The position numbers were made by a program, and so were the translations under genes. Of a stretch of DNA of 64,000 bases, positions 37,332 through 47,572 are shown piece after piece. The notes beneath the pieces are model-generated. The model did not search any database. It was given only the letters and a program-made list of their open reading frames with translations, and had not been told where the DNA came from. The DNA lies in contig CM042993.1 of the NCBI GenBank assembly GCA_023678885.1, forward strand, positions 3,432,501-3,496,500, read 5' to 3'. Numbering within the stretch: the first letter of the stretch is position 1; each line of letters starts with the position of its first letter. Source of the stretch: Pogostemon cablin (lineage: Eukaryota > Streptophyta > Magnoliopsida > Lamiales > Lamiaceae).

Positions 37332-37773
37332 ACTAAATGTGTTGGTTATGTTGCCTGTACTATAAAAAAATATTTGAAAAATTATAAATGTAAATTTATT
37401 ATAAATAATAAAAAAAATTCAAAATTAACTTATACATTATTTAGAATTAAAATTAATACATGTAAAACATTATTAAAACATATAATTTAATAGAATTTGT
37501 ATTTAATTAAGTTAATTTTAATATATTTATTGAAGTATATTTTATTTATTAGAGAAAATGATTGATTAGAGTGATAGAAAGTTAAGTTTGAAAAAGAGAA
37601 AAAAAAAATTAAAGAGGGGTGAATTTGTCTCATATTAGCCCGCGGGCCAATACTATTAGCTCGGGGCTAATTATTTAGGGACAAAAGGCCCAATTTTTTT
37701 TAATAAAATTAAAATTCTAACCCTTTCATGTTAGAGTCATCTTCTCCCTCTTAATATAGGTTTAACATTGTTA

Positions 37774-37908
37774 ATGGACACTGAAAGACCCTCCCTTAGT
37801 GCAGTGGTTGGTGTTTTTGTGAAGAATGTGGATGACTCCTATTATGATCTTATCAAGAAATTCGTTGGTATGACTGATCAAGCTATTATTGAGTTTCTTG
37901 ACATTTAG
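37774..37908 (+). other. Small ORF, 44 residues, unrecognised
   Basis: An ATG-initiated ORF starting MDTERPSLSAVVGVFVKN and ending DQAIIEFLDI. Its amino-acid composition is protein-like and unlike the surrounding AT-rich DNA, so it may be a displaced exon or gene fragment, but I do not recognise the family and see no partner exons. Confidence 0.3.
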
Positions 37909-38876
37909 TAAGAAGTACTAGTATCACGTAATATTTCTAAATGCTGAAAATACTCGCTATGTCATTCTATGTATCAAAGATATTGTTTAATGCCTATTAT
38001 CTGCTTTAGCTATTTTACGTGACATTCGAACTTTTTTCTATTTTAAAACTACTTTTAATATGTATTGAGTCAATTGCTCTTACAATATAATAGTCACGAG
38101 CTTCTTTGTTTGCTAAAAATATGTTATTTTAGAAAGCTCATTGAAAACCTCCTAGCTTATTTAGTTATGCTTCATTTTTATTTTTTAAATAAAAAATAAA
38201 AATACTTAATTCTACATTAATAATTTCTTGGAACATGGACGGTATCAAGATCCTTGATAAATTCTCTATCTTTTTCCATGATCATTAATTAACTAACAGT
38301 ATTTAATACGGAGTATAATTTGTTGCTTGATATGAATTTTTTTATGACAATTCTTCTAGACTGTTAAAGTATTTTAACTAGTCTAAATAAAATTCTTTGG
38401 AACATGTGCTTCATTTATTGCTTAAAAATGTACTTTGAGATTCTTCTCCCTAAATACAAACAAAAATATTGCCACTTTGCAGTTTGCAATGACATTTGAC
38501 TAGACACTTGTCCTTTTTATTGAACAATTCTTTTTTTTTTTAAGATGATTAACAAAAATCATTTTCTTTTTACGTATTTTATTAATTTTCATAATTGCAG
38601 TGTAATTCATGGGTTTCAGACGAAATACTAAAAATGAAGTACTTTCTAATTTTTAGGATACTTAATGGAGTAGTATATTTTACCTAATAAATAAATGATA
38701 AACATTATTATTAACTCATGCAGTTACAAAATATTAAAAAAAAAAAAATTACTTCAAGATCATGAATAATCCTTGCAGCAAAATAAGTTACACATACATC
38801 CATAGTTCAGCATACATTACACTGGTTAACTCACTAGAAACCAAATTTACATACCATTAACGAATCATCAAACTAA

Positions 38877-40457
38877 TTAGATGAGCTTAACTTGGATTAA
38901 TTTCTGATTAGGAACGTATTCCAACAAATAAATCTTCCCAAAAGCCAAATTATATTCAACTCTGAAATCGCGCCACCCCCTGCCCAACCAGAGCTTAAAC
39001 TGACTGGAATTCCTTTCGTATATAACTCTCACCGGCCAACGCCGCCGGTGAGCCTCAAATCGGAGCATCACTTCTTTCTTCCTCAACCAACCAGCAGCCT
39101 CCCCAAATTTCCTACTAAGTAACTGAACATGCATATCAAGAAAACAGAATCAATGTAGTGTAAGAAATCCATCCTTATTACAACAATGGAGATCGATTAA
39201 TTACCACTCTAAATTTGTTGTAGTGCTTCAGACGTAGCTCCATTCTTGGTGGCTCGGAGGAAGTGTCTTCCTCCGAGCAGGCGGCCGGAGAACTACAGCC
39301 ACTGATTGTAATCAAACCATTATATATTATACTATAATAACCAGTTTTGGAGATGGATAATCATGCACCATAATTAATTATTACTTATGAATCACCTTTG
39401 GAAAATGGTGACATTCCACAGAAAATTCTTGGATTTCTTAGCCACTTGGAATAAGCAGACATCTCCTACAGTTATGCCATTGTCGTCCACAAAATCCTTC
39501 CAACCCGACATTAGTTTTCCTCTGTGTTCGTATTTGCGGCAGTTGACTGACCACTTCTTACCATTCTTGATCCGAAGAGTAATTGTGTTAGTGGTGTTAC
39601 AAGGCAAATTTGCTTTTGCAAACGAAATTGGGAGGTTCTACAAGATGATATGAATCAAGATTTAATGATCATATAGATAACAGAAATTGGGGTGTAAGAT
39701 GAAATAATTAATTACCAAACCGAATTTTGCAGAAACGTGGGATGGGTGCATGATTAAGATGAAGAATGGGTTTTCATGACAAGTGGCCAAATCTAATGCT
39801 TTCTGATAAGCCATGGATGTTTCATTATCCATATTTAATCCTTTCTTTACTCCACCTGCAACTAATAGCAACACATAAATCATTAAAATTGAAACTTCCA
39901 ATTTTTTATTTAATGATTAATCAGAATATGAAGAATCAAACCAGAAGGTGATTTTTCAACCATCTTTCCTTTAGATGAAAGATGTTCCAACACCTCAGCA
40001 GAATCATCAGTAAGATGGTCAGATTCAGATGGATAGTCAAACTCCAAAGCAGTTCTATTAAACATGAATACATGAAACTTTGAATCTCCATTGTATTCAA
40101 ACAATACAAAGTCCCCAAATGCCAAAGAATCTCTCTCCTTGAATTCCTTCCATCCCTTCTGCAACAGAGTTTCGCCATTACTCTGAATCAATTCAACCTC
40201 CCACAAATCGGATCGATTTGGGACTTTCAAAAACACAAGATTAACAAGATTTCTTCCATGCCTTTTCATGAACTCTGGTGGAATCCTCTGTTCACAAATA
40301 TTAAGTTCAACAAACTAATTTCACACTCATAAAAATTAAAAAAAAAAAAATCATGGAGAAGAAGATTTCATACTAGATTGGGGGAGTCGAGCATGATCTT
40401 GAAGAATTTTGGACTTGTGGAAGAGATGTCTCCTTTTGCGTTGCAAGTGAGAACCAT
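38877..40457 (-). CDS. B3/REM-type transcription factor gene d
   Basis: Six exons, 40457-40374, 40287-39942, 39855-39716, 39637-39396, 39301-39205 and 39122-38877, all GT-AG and in frame. First B3 domain: SPKFFKIMLDSPNL, then IPPEFMKRHGRNL to FEYNGDSKFHVFMF. Second: NPFFILIMHPSHVSAKF to WNVTIF, with CRKYEHRGKLMSGWKDF and GDVCLFQV. The C-terminal part is B3-like, LLSRKFGEAAGWLRKKE to YLLEYVPNQKLIQVKLI. A Ser/acidic linker follows domain one. The likely function is a nuclear DNA-binding protein of the REM type. It is the intact counterpart of gene a, and sequence similarity extends into both introns and upstream DNA, pointing to recent duplication. Confidence 0.85.
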
Positions 40458-40884
40458 TTTTTCAAAGATTTTGAATTGGATGGAATTGAGTGGCTATGCA
40501 AATATTGGAAAGAACAAGTAAGACAGCAATCTAAGGGCTCTCAGTTCCTTAAGTACCTCTGAAGAATTACATCATTGTGTTTTGAGCTTGCTGGCTTATA
40601 ACATAGGCTCTCCATGTTGGAATCTCAGCCATTCACGGGTCACCTTAGAATACAAAGATGCAGCTAAAATGTGGAATAGTGAATCTCCTCTCCTTTCTTT
40701 AAAGAATAGTGCATTCACTACTAAAATTGTGAATACTTCTTCCATAAAGTAAAAGCGACACAACACACGAGGGAAACAGAAAAGAACAAATCTGTGTGGG
40801 AGACTTGAATTTGGAATGACTAATGAGTGATACGGAATGGAGTTACATGGGACAAAGTATTCTGTAGGACTGTTTTATGGAGTA

Positions 40885-41095
40885 ATCCCTCCGTCCCCGG
40901 GTATCATTTATTTTTGGGCACGGATATTAAGAAATATTATTATTTAATGTGTAGTGGATAGTTGTGTTAGTGGAGATGTGAATCCCATTTTTTAGTTGTA
41001 TTAGTGGGTGTGTGTGGATAAAAAAAAGAAATGAGACCATTGAGAACGGACGCCAAAAATAAAAAAATGATACCCTTGAAAGCGGACAGAGAGAT
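40885..41095. mobile_element. Stowaway-like MITE, degenerate
   Basis: Starts ATCCCTCCGTCCCCGGGTATC and ends GATACCCTTGAAAGCGGACAG. The interior TATTATTTAATGTGTAGTGG is shared with the element at 42140-42363. Confidence 0.65.
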
Positions 41096-41790
41096 TAATA
41101 AATTAGATAAAAAAAATTAATTCATATTTAAAAAGTTTATAACTACTCTAGAAAAAAAAATCTAACACAAACCCGAGTGAAGACTTTTGTGAAACGGGTG
41201 AAAAGAGTGTATGAGGTACTCCTATATCTCACTGAAACGTATATGTTTTTTCATTTTTGTCCGTTTCTATACAAAATGTGCATTTTTCTTTTTGATAGAA
41301 GGGACCACACAAATTAATTACTTTTCTTTTTTTGAACTCATCCATCACACTAATATACCTACACAATTTATATTTAAATATCATTTCTCTCACATCAATA
41401 CACATTAAAATATTAAATTCCTTAATTCACGTCAAAAAAGTAAACACCACATTTCATAATATTTTGTTTAAAAATTTATACTCCCTCGGTCACCTTTAAA
41501 GATTTTTTTTTCATTTAGGACACTAAGATTAAATAATGAAGTAATACTCTTTAATCCATACATGCAAAAACACTCTTTTACGTGGTACTGAAGGAATATA
41601 TTTTAGTTAATAAGGATTTTTTTTAAGTTCGATTGAAATATTAGGAAATAATTTTTAAAAATTCAGGATATAAATTTTTATATCAAATAATAAAACATTC
41701 AATAATTAAAGTACAAATTACAAAATACAAAATTAGATTTGCACGCAAGATCGATGTTCACGGGAGCACGAGATTTTACCACAATACGGA

Positions 41791-42140
41791 GTAGGTTTTA
41801 AATAATGATTTACTCTTCAAATTTCTTAAAAATTACTCACTCCCTTTCATAAAAATTGGTATAATTTTTTTTGGGCACGGAAATTAAGAAGTATAATACT
41901 CTAATTTAATGTAAAGTGTAGTAAAGTGAAGTGAGACAAATAATATTTAATACGTAGTGGGTAGTTGTATTAGAGGTGATATATGGGGCCCATGAGAATA
42001 TATTAATTGTTTTTTGTGTGGGTCCATGTATTAAAAAGGAAATATGTCAACCATAGTGGGACAAACCAAAAAGGAAAGTATGTCAACTTCTATGGGACGG
42101 ATTTAAGAAATTTGAAGAGTAAATCATTATTTAAACCTAC
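41791..42140. repeat. Inverted repeat (38-39 bp arms) enclosing a MITE
   Basis: The left arm (41791-41829, starting GTAGGTTTTAAATAATGATT) is an almost perfect inverse of the right arm (42103-42140, ending AATCATTATTTAAACCTAC), with one base of length difference. Between them is a MITE of the 8728-8991 family. Confidence 0.85.
41840..42100. mobile_element. Stowaway-like MITE, third copy of the 8728 family
   Basis: The interior matches 8728-8991 and 11859-12124 (GGTATAATTTTTTTTGGGCACGG, AAGTGAAGTGAGACAAATAA). The start is CTCCCTTTCAT, and the right end stops at GGGACGG without the usual AGGGAG. Confidence 0.8.
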
Positions 42141-42363
42141 TTCCTCCGTCTCACCCAAAGGGTAGTGTTTGCTTTTTGTACGTGAATTAAGGAGCATTAT
42201 TATTTAATGTGTAGTGGGTAGTTGTATTAGTGGGAGTGTATGTCTCATATTTTAATTGTGTTAGAGGGTGTGTATGGGTCCATGTGTGTAAAAAAGAAAA
42301 GAGAACTCTTTGGTGAGACGCCCAAAATGAAAAAAATAGACCCTTTAGGTGGGATGGAGGGAG
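42140..42363. mobile_element. Stowaway-like MITE
   Basis: CTTCCTCCGTCTCACC start and GGTGGGATGGAGGGAG end, TA on both sides. It abuts the right arm of the palindrome at 41791-42140. Confidence 0.8.
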
Positions 42364-42730
42364 TATGTTATTCAATTAATTTTCAAACGCAAAACAAACA
42401 TGTGGAAATAGGACTTGAATCCTCAATGAAATGAACTTACTTTTTTACTAACGAGGAAATTGATCATGGGAGAGAATCCCAATCCCAGAAAGCTATCATG
42501 GCAAAGGAGAGAATTTAAGATTTCAGATATAATTAATTTTATTTATTTGGAATGAAATTTTTTTCCAAATTTAATTAATATAAGGATTAAAAAAAAATCT
42601 GTGTTTTGGAATTTTGGAGATCCTAACCACATAACTGAACACATTTTCAACTAGAGTTAGAGTTAATGGCCTACGTAAAAAGGTTAAGAGTAACCCCTCC
42701 CAAAACATATATACTATGCCAATAAAATAC

Positions 42731-42976
42731 TCTCCTCTCCGTCCCATTTCAGATGACACACTTTATATTTTAGGTTGTTCCACAAAAGTTTGTACATTCT
42801 TAAAAAAACAAAAAGTCAAACACAATCACCCTTCCTCATACACTTTATTTATAAAAAAAATCATCTTTACCTAACACACCTAACATACTTTATCATTTAT
42901 TTATTATAAAAAAATACCACAATACCCCTAAAAGTTATCACTTTTCTTAATCCCCACGCCCGGAGAGGCATGGAGT
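42731..42976. mobile_element. Stowaway-like MITE, relative of 32393-32647
   Basis: The CTCCTCTCCGTCCCATTT start and an interior matching 32393-32647 (CACAAAAGTTTGTACATTC, AATCACCCTTCC). The right end (GGAGAGGCATGGAG) is eroded. Confidence 0.7.
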
Positions 42977-44561
42977 AAATAAATTCTACTTTGCTTTCTT
43001 TTTACTTTTAAATAGTATTTGAAGTTGAGATTTAAGTACGCGTGTGGACCATCGCTGCTTAAAAGAGTTTATCATTAAGGACTTCTACACAAGAAGCTAA
43101 ATTAATATTCTAAATTCATAAGTTTCCAAAGTTAAACACTCCATTAGTATTTGTGATTATTTGTAATTGCTTTTGGGAGAAGATGGCTAAATTTTTTAAA
43201 AAATATTATTACAAACAACACATATCAATTTAAGGGCTGTTTGGTACGAATTTCTTGATTGAAATGATAATGAATATCATTAATGAGTTAATATAATGAG
43301 ATATATTGAAGGGTGGATAGTAGAGTGATTGAAAAATTTTGATTCACATTGCATTAATCGAGCATCAATAATGTGAATCAATATGCATTTATTCATATCC
43401 CCGCTAAGCAACGCCTAAAATTAAAAAATAAAATAAAAAAACTTAAAAAACACCTTAATAATACTCATTTAATTTGTAGACACAAATAAATATTTAATGA
43501 ATATTTTATTTTTTTCAAAAATATATTAAAAGAATATTGCAACAAATTTTTTTCTTGTACTCTTTAGATTATTCATTAAATTATTTAACCTATTATTTCC
43601 GCTTGTTTTTGAGTCTAGTACTCTTTTTTCTATTTTCTTTGCTTTTTAATAAGATTTCGGGCTACCTGGGAGAAAAATTTAACGAAGGAATCCTACCAGA
43701 GTATTAATGCAATTTAATTAATATTGTGCCTCTATTAGGGGATTTAAAAATTTCTCTAATTTGATTAAACTGTGATAATTTTAAAGCAATAAATAAATAC
43801 TATAGTATACTTTTGAAATGATCACTAATTGCTTTTACAACAATACATACTAAAGAATTCTTGAATATTAATATTTTCCATGGCCAATTTTCGCTAAATA
43901 CATGTAAAAGATATAGAAAATTCAAAGTTAAATGGATGACAAGCTACATATATACTGGACGCGTAAACTACTTTGAAGGGGTCAAGAAATTAAAGCAACA
44001 CGACTATGAGACTATGACAAGGTAATAAGGTCTTATGCTTTAATTTCAGCTAATTAATGTGAGCGTATTTCTAGGTTTATAAAAATATAAATATTTTCAC
44101 TGTATGTAACAAATTATGAGAGTAGTTTAATTTAAATATATACTCCATTTATTTTATTCGAATGATTTTTTACTGTAATTCTTTAAGTAAAACACCTAAA
44201 ATGAAATTATATATTGATGTACGTAAACCTCTAATCTTGTTCAATAAAACTAGAGATTAGAGAGATTCGTAGTACTTTAAGATCGACGATGAAGAGAGCT
44301 TCTCTAACATGGGTAATTCCATTCATCATCGCAAACATTTGCTCATTTATTACAGCCGATGTACCACATTATGGTTGCTTCGGTAATAACTACACAAATA
44401 ACAGCCTCTTCTCCACCAACCTCCGCACCCTCCTTTCATCTCTCCCCTCCAACATCGACTCCACCGGCTTTTACAACGCTTCCCTCGGCCAGATCCCCGG
44501 CGACCGAGCCTACGCCTCCGACCTCTGCCGAACCAACTCCCAGCTCCGGGACTGCCGAGCC

Positions 44562-45422
44562 TGTTGGGCTTGCCCCAAAAGTTGGCCCAAGAAGAAGAAT
44601 TAAAAGAAGCCCACCAAGAATAATTAATATAAGCCCAGGTGAAGAATTAATTGAGGAGGCCCATAACCCATTCATGGGTTAATTAATTGGGATGTTTGCT
44701 GGAAAACATCGATAGCTGCGTAAGAACCAGCAGAGAGCAGAAGGACAGAATAGGAGGAAGAAAACATGGAAGGAAAGAGGGAAGAGGGTTTCGGGAGAAA
44801 ATACCCAATTTGGAGGTCCGTTTCTTCACCGTTTCACTCCAAATTTCAAGGGGGAGTTCGTGACGACATTCTCTACACATTGATCGGAGTGGATTTTGTA
44901 GAAACATCTCCAAGGGGTGCAAATGAGAATCGGGTGACACGTATTCTATTTGTGCTATTTTATTCTCTTTTCTTCCATTGTTGTCTTGTATTCCAAGAGG
45001 GGTTCTCTTGAGGCTATTCTGATGATTCTGTGATTGTATTCCCCTACTAGTGATAGGGAGTTGTATTCCCCTACTTGTGATAGGGAGATAGATTGATATT
45101 CCTCTACCTTGTGATAGAGATGGTGTTCCCCTACTTGTGATAGGGAGATTGAACTGTGTACTTTATTTGTGCATTAGTGGATTGTTTCCTGGACGAGAGG
45201 TCCCGTGGTTTTTACCCTCAGGTTGAAGGGGTTTTTCACGTTAAAATTCCTGGTGTTGATTCTGCGTACATTTCTGCATATTTAATTGATTTGTGGTTTC
45301 TGCGATATTTGAGTGGAATGATTTGTGCATTGATATAATTTGGGATTTATTGTGTTTCCGCTGTGCCGAATATATCATTGCGTATTGTCTGTCCTAGTTG
45401 AATAGGACTCCATTCCACAACA
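44562..45422 (+). repeat. Copia A 5' LTR
   Basis: Starts TGTTGGGCTTGCCCC and ends CATTCCACAACA. Includes four imperfect copies of a 28-32 bp motif (CCCCTACTTGTGATAGGGAG) at 45034-45147 and the downstream motif GGTCCCGTGGTTTTTACC, also found in the Copia B LTR. Confidence 0.9.
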
Positions 45423-45453
45423 GTGGTATCAGAGCTTTGGTTAGACAGAAACC

Positions 45454-46896
45454 ATGGAGGGTATTGGTTCTATGATTAAGCTGAATGCTGAGAATTATTC
45501 TATTTTGAAGCCTATGATGGAAGATTTACTTTACTGCAAAGATTTGTATGATCCTATTAGTGGGAAAGATGATAAAGAAGCCAAGCCAGAAAAAATGGAT
45601 GATAAAGTATGGGAAAAGCTTGGTAGAAAGACAATTGCTACAATCAGGCAGTGGGTAGATATTAGTGTATTTCATCATGTGGCTACGGAGACCAACCCAA
45701 GGGAATTATGGAAAAAATTGCAGGAACTGTATGAGAGAAAGAATGCACAGAATAAAACTTTTATTATCAGAAAGTTAGTGAACTTGAAGTATAAAGATGA
45801 GAGTTCTGTGGCAGAGCACTTGAATGTATTTCAAGACTTGGTGAATCAGCTTTCTACCATGAATATCACATTTGATGATGAAGTGCAGGCTTTATTTTTA
45901 TTGAGTTCTCTACCTGATAGCTGGGAGACTATGGTGGTGACACTTAGTAATGCAGCTCTGAATGGAAAGTTGACATTGAACATGGTCAAAGAAAGTATGT
46001 TTAATGAAGAGACTAGAAGAAAAGAAGTAGGAGCCAGTTATTCGTCGCAGGCACTTGTTACAGAAAACAGAGGTAGAGGCTGGAGAGGAGGACACAAAGA
46101 CTATAGGTCTAAATCCAAGGAGGAATTCAAGTGTTATCATTGTGGTGGACCCAACCACTTGAAAAGAAATTGCAGAATCTGGAAGGAAGAAAAAGAATTG
46201 AATCAGAAAAAGTCAGAGGATAAGAATACAGCAGCCTTTGTCACGCACTACGACGATCATGATACTGTAGTTTGTGTGAGCGATGAATGTTTTCATGTGG
46301 AAGATCCCGATGTTGAATGGATTGTTGATTCGGGAGCTTCACATCATTGTACTCCAAGGAGAGAGTTGTTTACAAGCTACAGATCAGGAGATTTTGGTCG
46401 CTTGTTCATGGGAAACAAGAGTGTTGCACCTGTAGTTGGTGTTGGCGACATGGTTGTTGAGACTAAGTTGGGACACAGACTGACTTTGAAGAACGTGAGA
46501 CATGTCCCAGAGTTGCGCCACAACTTGATTGCTGTTAATGTTCTTGACAGGGAGGGGTTCGAGCAAAATTTTGCAAATGGTAATTGGAGGCTTACCAAGG
46601 ATTCTTTGCTTGTTGGCGAAGGGAAGCTTTGTTGTACGCTCTACAGGACAAAGCTTATAAGGATTACTCGGGACCAGTTATTAGCAGATGTTGATGATTC
46701 ATCTCCGAATTTGTGGCACAACAGACTAGAGCATATTGATGTGAGGTACCATTGGCCTAGAATGGTGCTAGAGAAGCAGCTTTTGAAGCTGGAGAAGATT
46801 CGCACTGAAAGGAATCTCGTGGGTATGATGACTAAGGTAATTACCTGCAAGGAGCATGAATCGTATGCCGGATTGACCGGCATGAGCTCGAAATAA
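45454..46896 (+). CDS. Copia A fused gag-protease-RNase H tail ORF
   Basis: A 480-residue ORF starting 20 bases after the primer-binding site. It has a copia-type gag (residues 1 to about 220), zinc knuckle CYHCGGPNHLKRNC (about 227), the protease active site WIVDSGASHH (about 288) and the start of the pre-integrase domain, LWHNRLEHI. It then jumps to the extreme C-terminus of the polyprotein (VRYHW, MMTK), ending MSSK. Compared with Copia B, about 0.85 kilocodons (integrase, RT, most of RNase H) are missing, yet the frame stays open. The junction shows short shared sequence (GCATAT), as expected from a template jump or deletion. It cannot move by itself and would depend on a full-length relative. 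Confidence 0.85.
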   Translation: MEGIGSMIKLNAENYSILKPMMEDLLYCKDLYDPISGKDDKEAKPEKMDDKVWEKLGRKTIATIRQWVDISVFHHVATETNPRELWKKLQELYERKNAQNKTFIIRKLVNLKYKDESSVAEHLNVFQDLVNQLSTMNITFDDEVQALFLLSSLPDSWETMVVTLSNAALNGKLTLNMVKESMFNEETRRKEVGASYSSQALVTENRGRGWRGGHKDYRSKSKEEFKCYHCGGPNHLKRNCRIWKEEKELNQKKSEDKNTAAFVTHYDDHDTVVCVSDECFHVEDPDVEWIVDSGASHHCTPRRELFTSYRSGDFGRLFMGNKSVAPVVGVGDMVVETKLGHRLTLKNVRHVPELRHNLIAVNVLDREGFEQNFANGNWRLTKDSLLVGEGKLCCTLYRTKLIRITRDQLLADVDDSSPNLWHNRLEHIDVRYHWPRMVLEKQLLKLEKIRTERNLVGMMTKVITCKEHESYAGLTGMSSK

Positions 46897-47572
46897 GTGT
46901 GATGATGCAGCCAACTATTTGGGGAGGGGGAGATTGTTGGGCTTGCCCCAAAAGTTGGCCCAAGAAGAAGAATTAAAAGAAGCCCACCAAGAATAATTAA
47001 TATAAGCCCAGGTGAAGAATTAATTGAGGAGGCCCATAACCCATTCATGGGTTAATTAATTGGGATGTTTGCTGGAAAACATCGATAGCTGCGTAAGAAC
47101 CAGCAGAGAGCAGAAGGACAGAATAGGAGGAAGAAAACAGGGAAGGAAAGAGGGAAGAGGGTTTCGGGAGAAAATACCCAATTTGGAGGTCCGTTTCTTC
47201 ACCGTTTCACTCCAAATTTCAAGGGGGAGTTCGTGACGACATTCTCTACACATTGATCGGAGTGGATTTTGTAGAAACATCTCCAAGGGGTGCAAATGAG
47301 AATCGGGTGACACGTATTCTATTTGTGCTATTTTATTCTCTTTTCTTCCATTGTTGTCTTGTATTCCAAGAGGGGTTCTCTTGAGGCTATTCTGATGATT
47401 CTGTGATTGTATTCCCCTACTAGTGATAGGGAGTTGTATTCCCCTACTTGTGATAGGGAGATAGATTGGTATTCCTCTACCTTGTGATAGAGATGGTGTT
47501 CCCCTACTTGTGATAGGGAGATTGAACTGTGTACTTTATTTGTGCATTAGTGGATTGTTTCCTGGACGAGAG

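Larger units (their letters stand above)
36883..38876. other. Intergenic DNA between B3 genes c and d
   Basis: AT-rich. Contains a short tandem duplication (37222-37331) and a 44-codon ORF (37774-37908). No other gene is supported. Confidence 0.6.
40458..44288. other. Gene-free MITE-rich region
   Basis: About 3.8 kb holding at least five Stowaway-like elements (listed separately) in AT-rich DNA. The first 150 bp repeats the sequence upstream of B3 gene a. The last part (43.0-44.28 kb) is unique AT-rich DNA and presumably contains the promoter of the CRK locus. Confidence 0.65.

Noticed and set aside
45034..45147. CRISPR-like array of short repeats
   Set aside because: Four imperfect 28-32 bp copies lie side by side in a plant LTR without spacers and are repeated in the 3' LTR; this is a simple tandem repeat.
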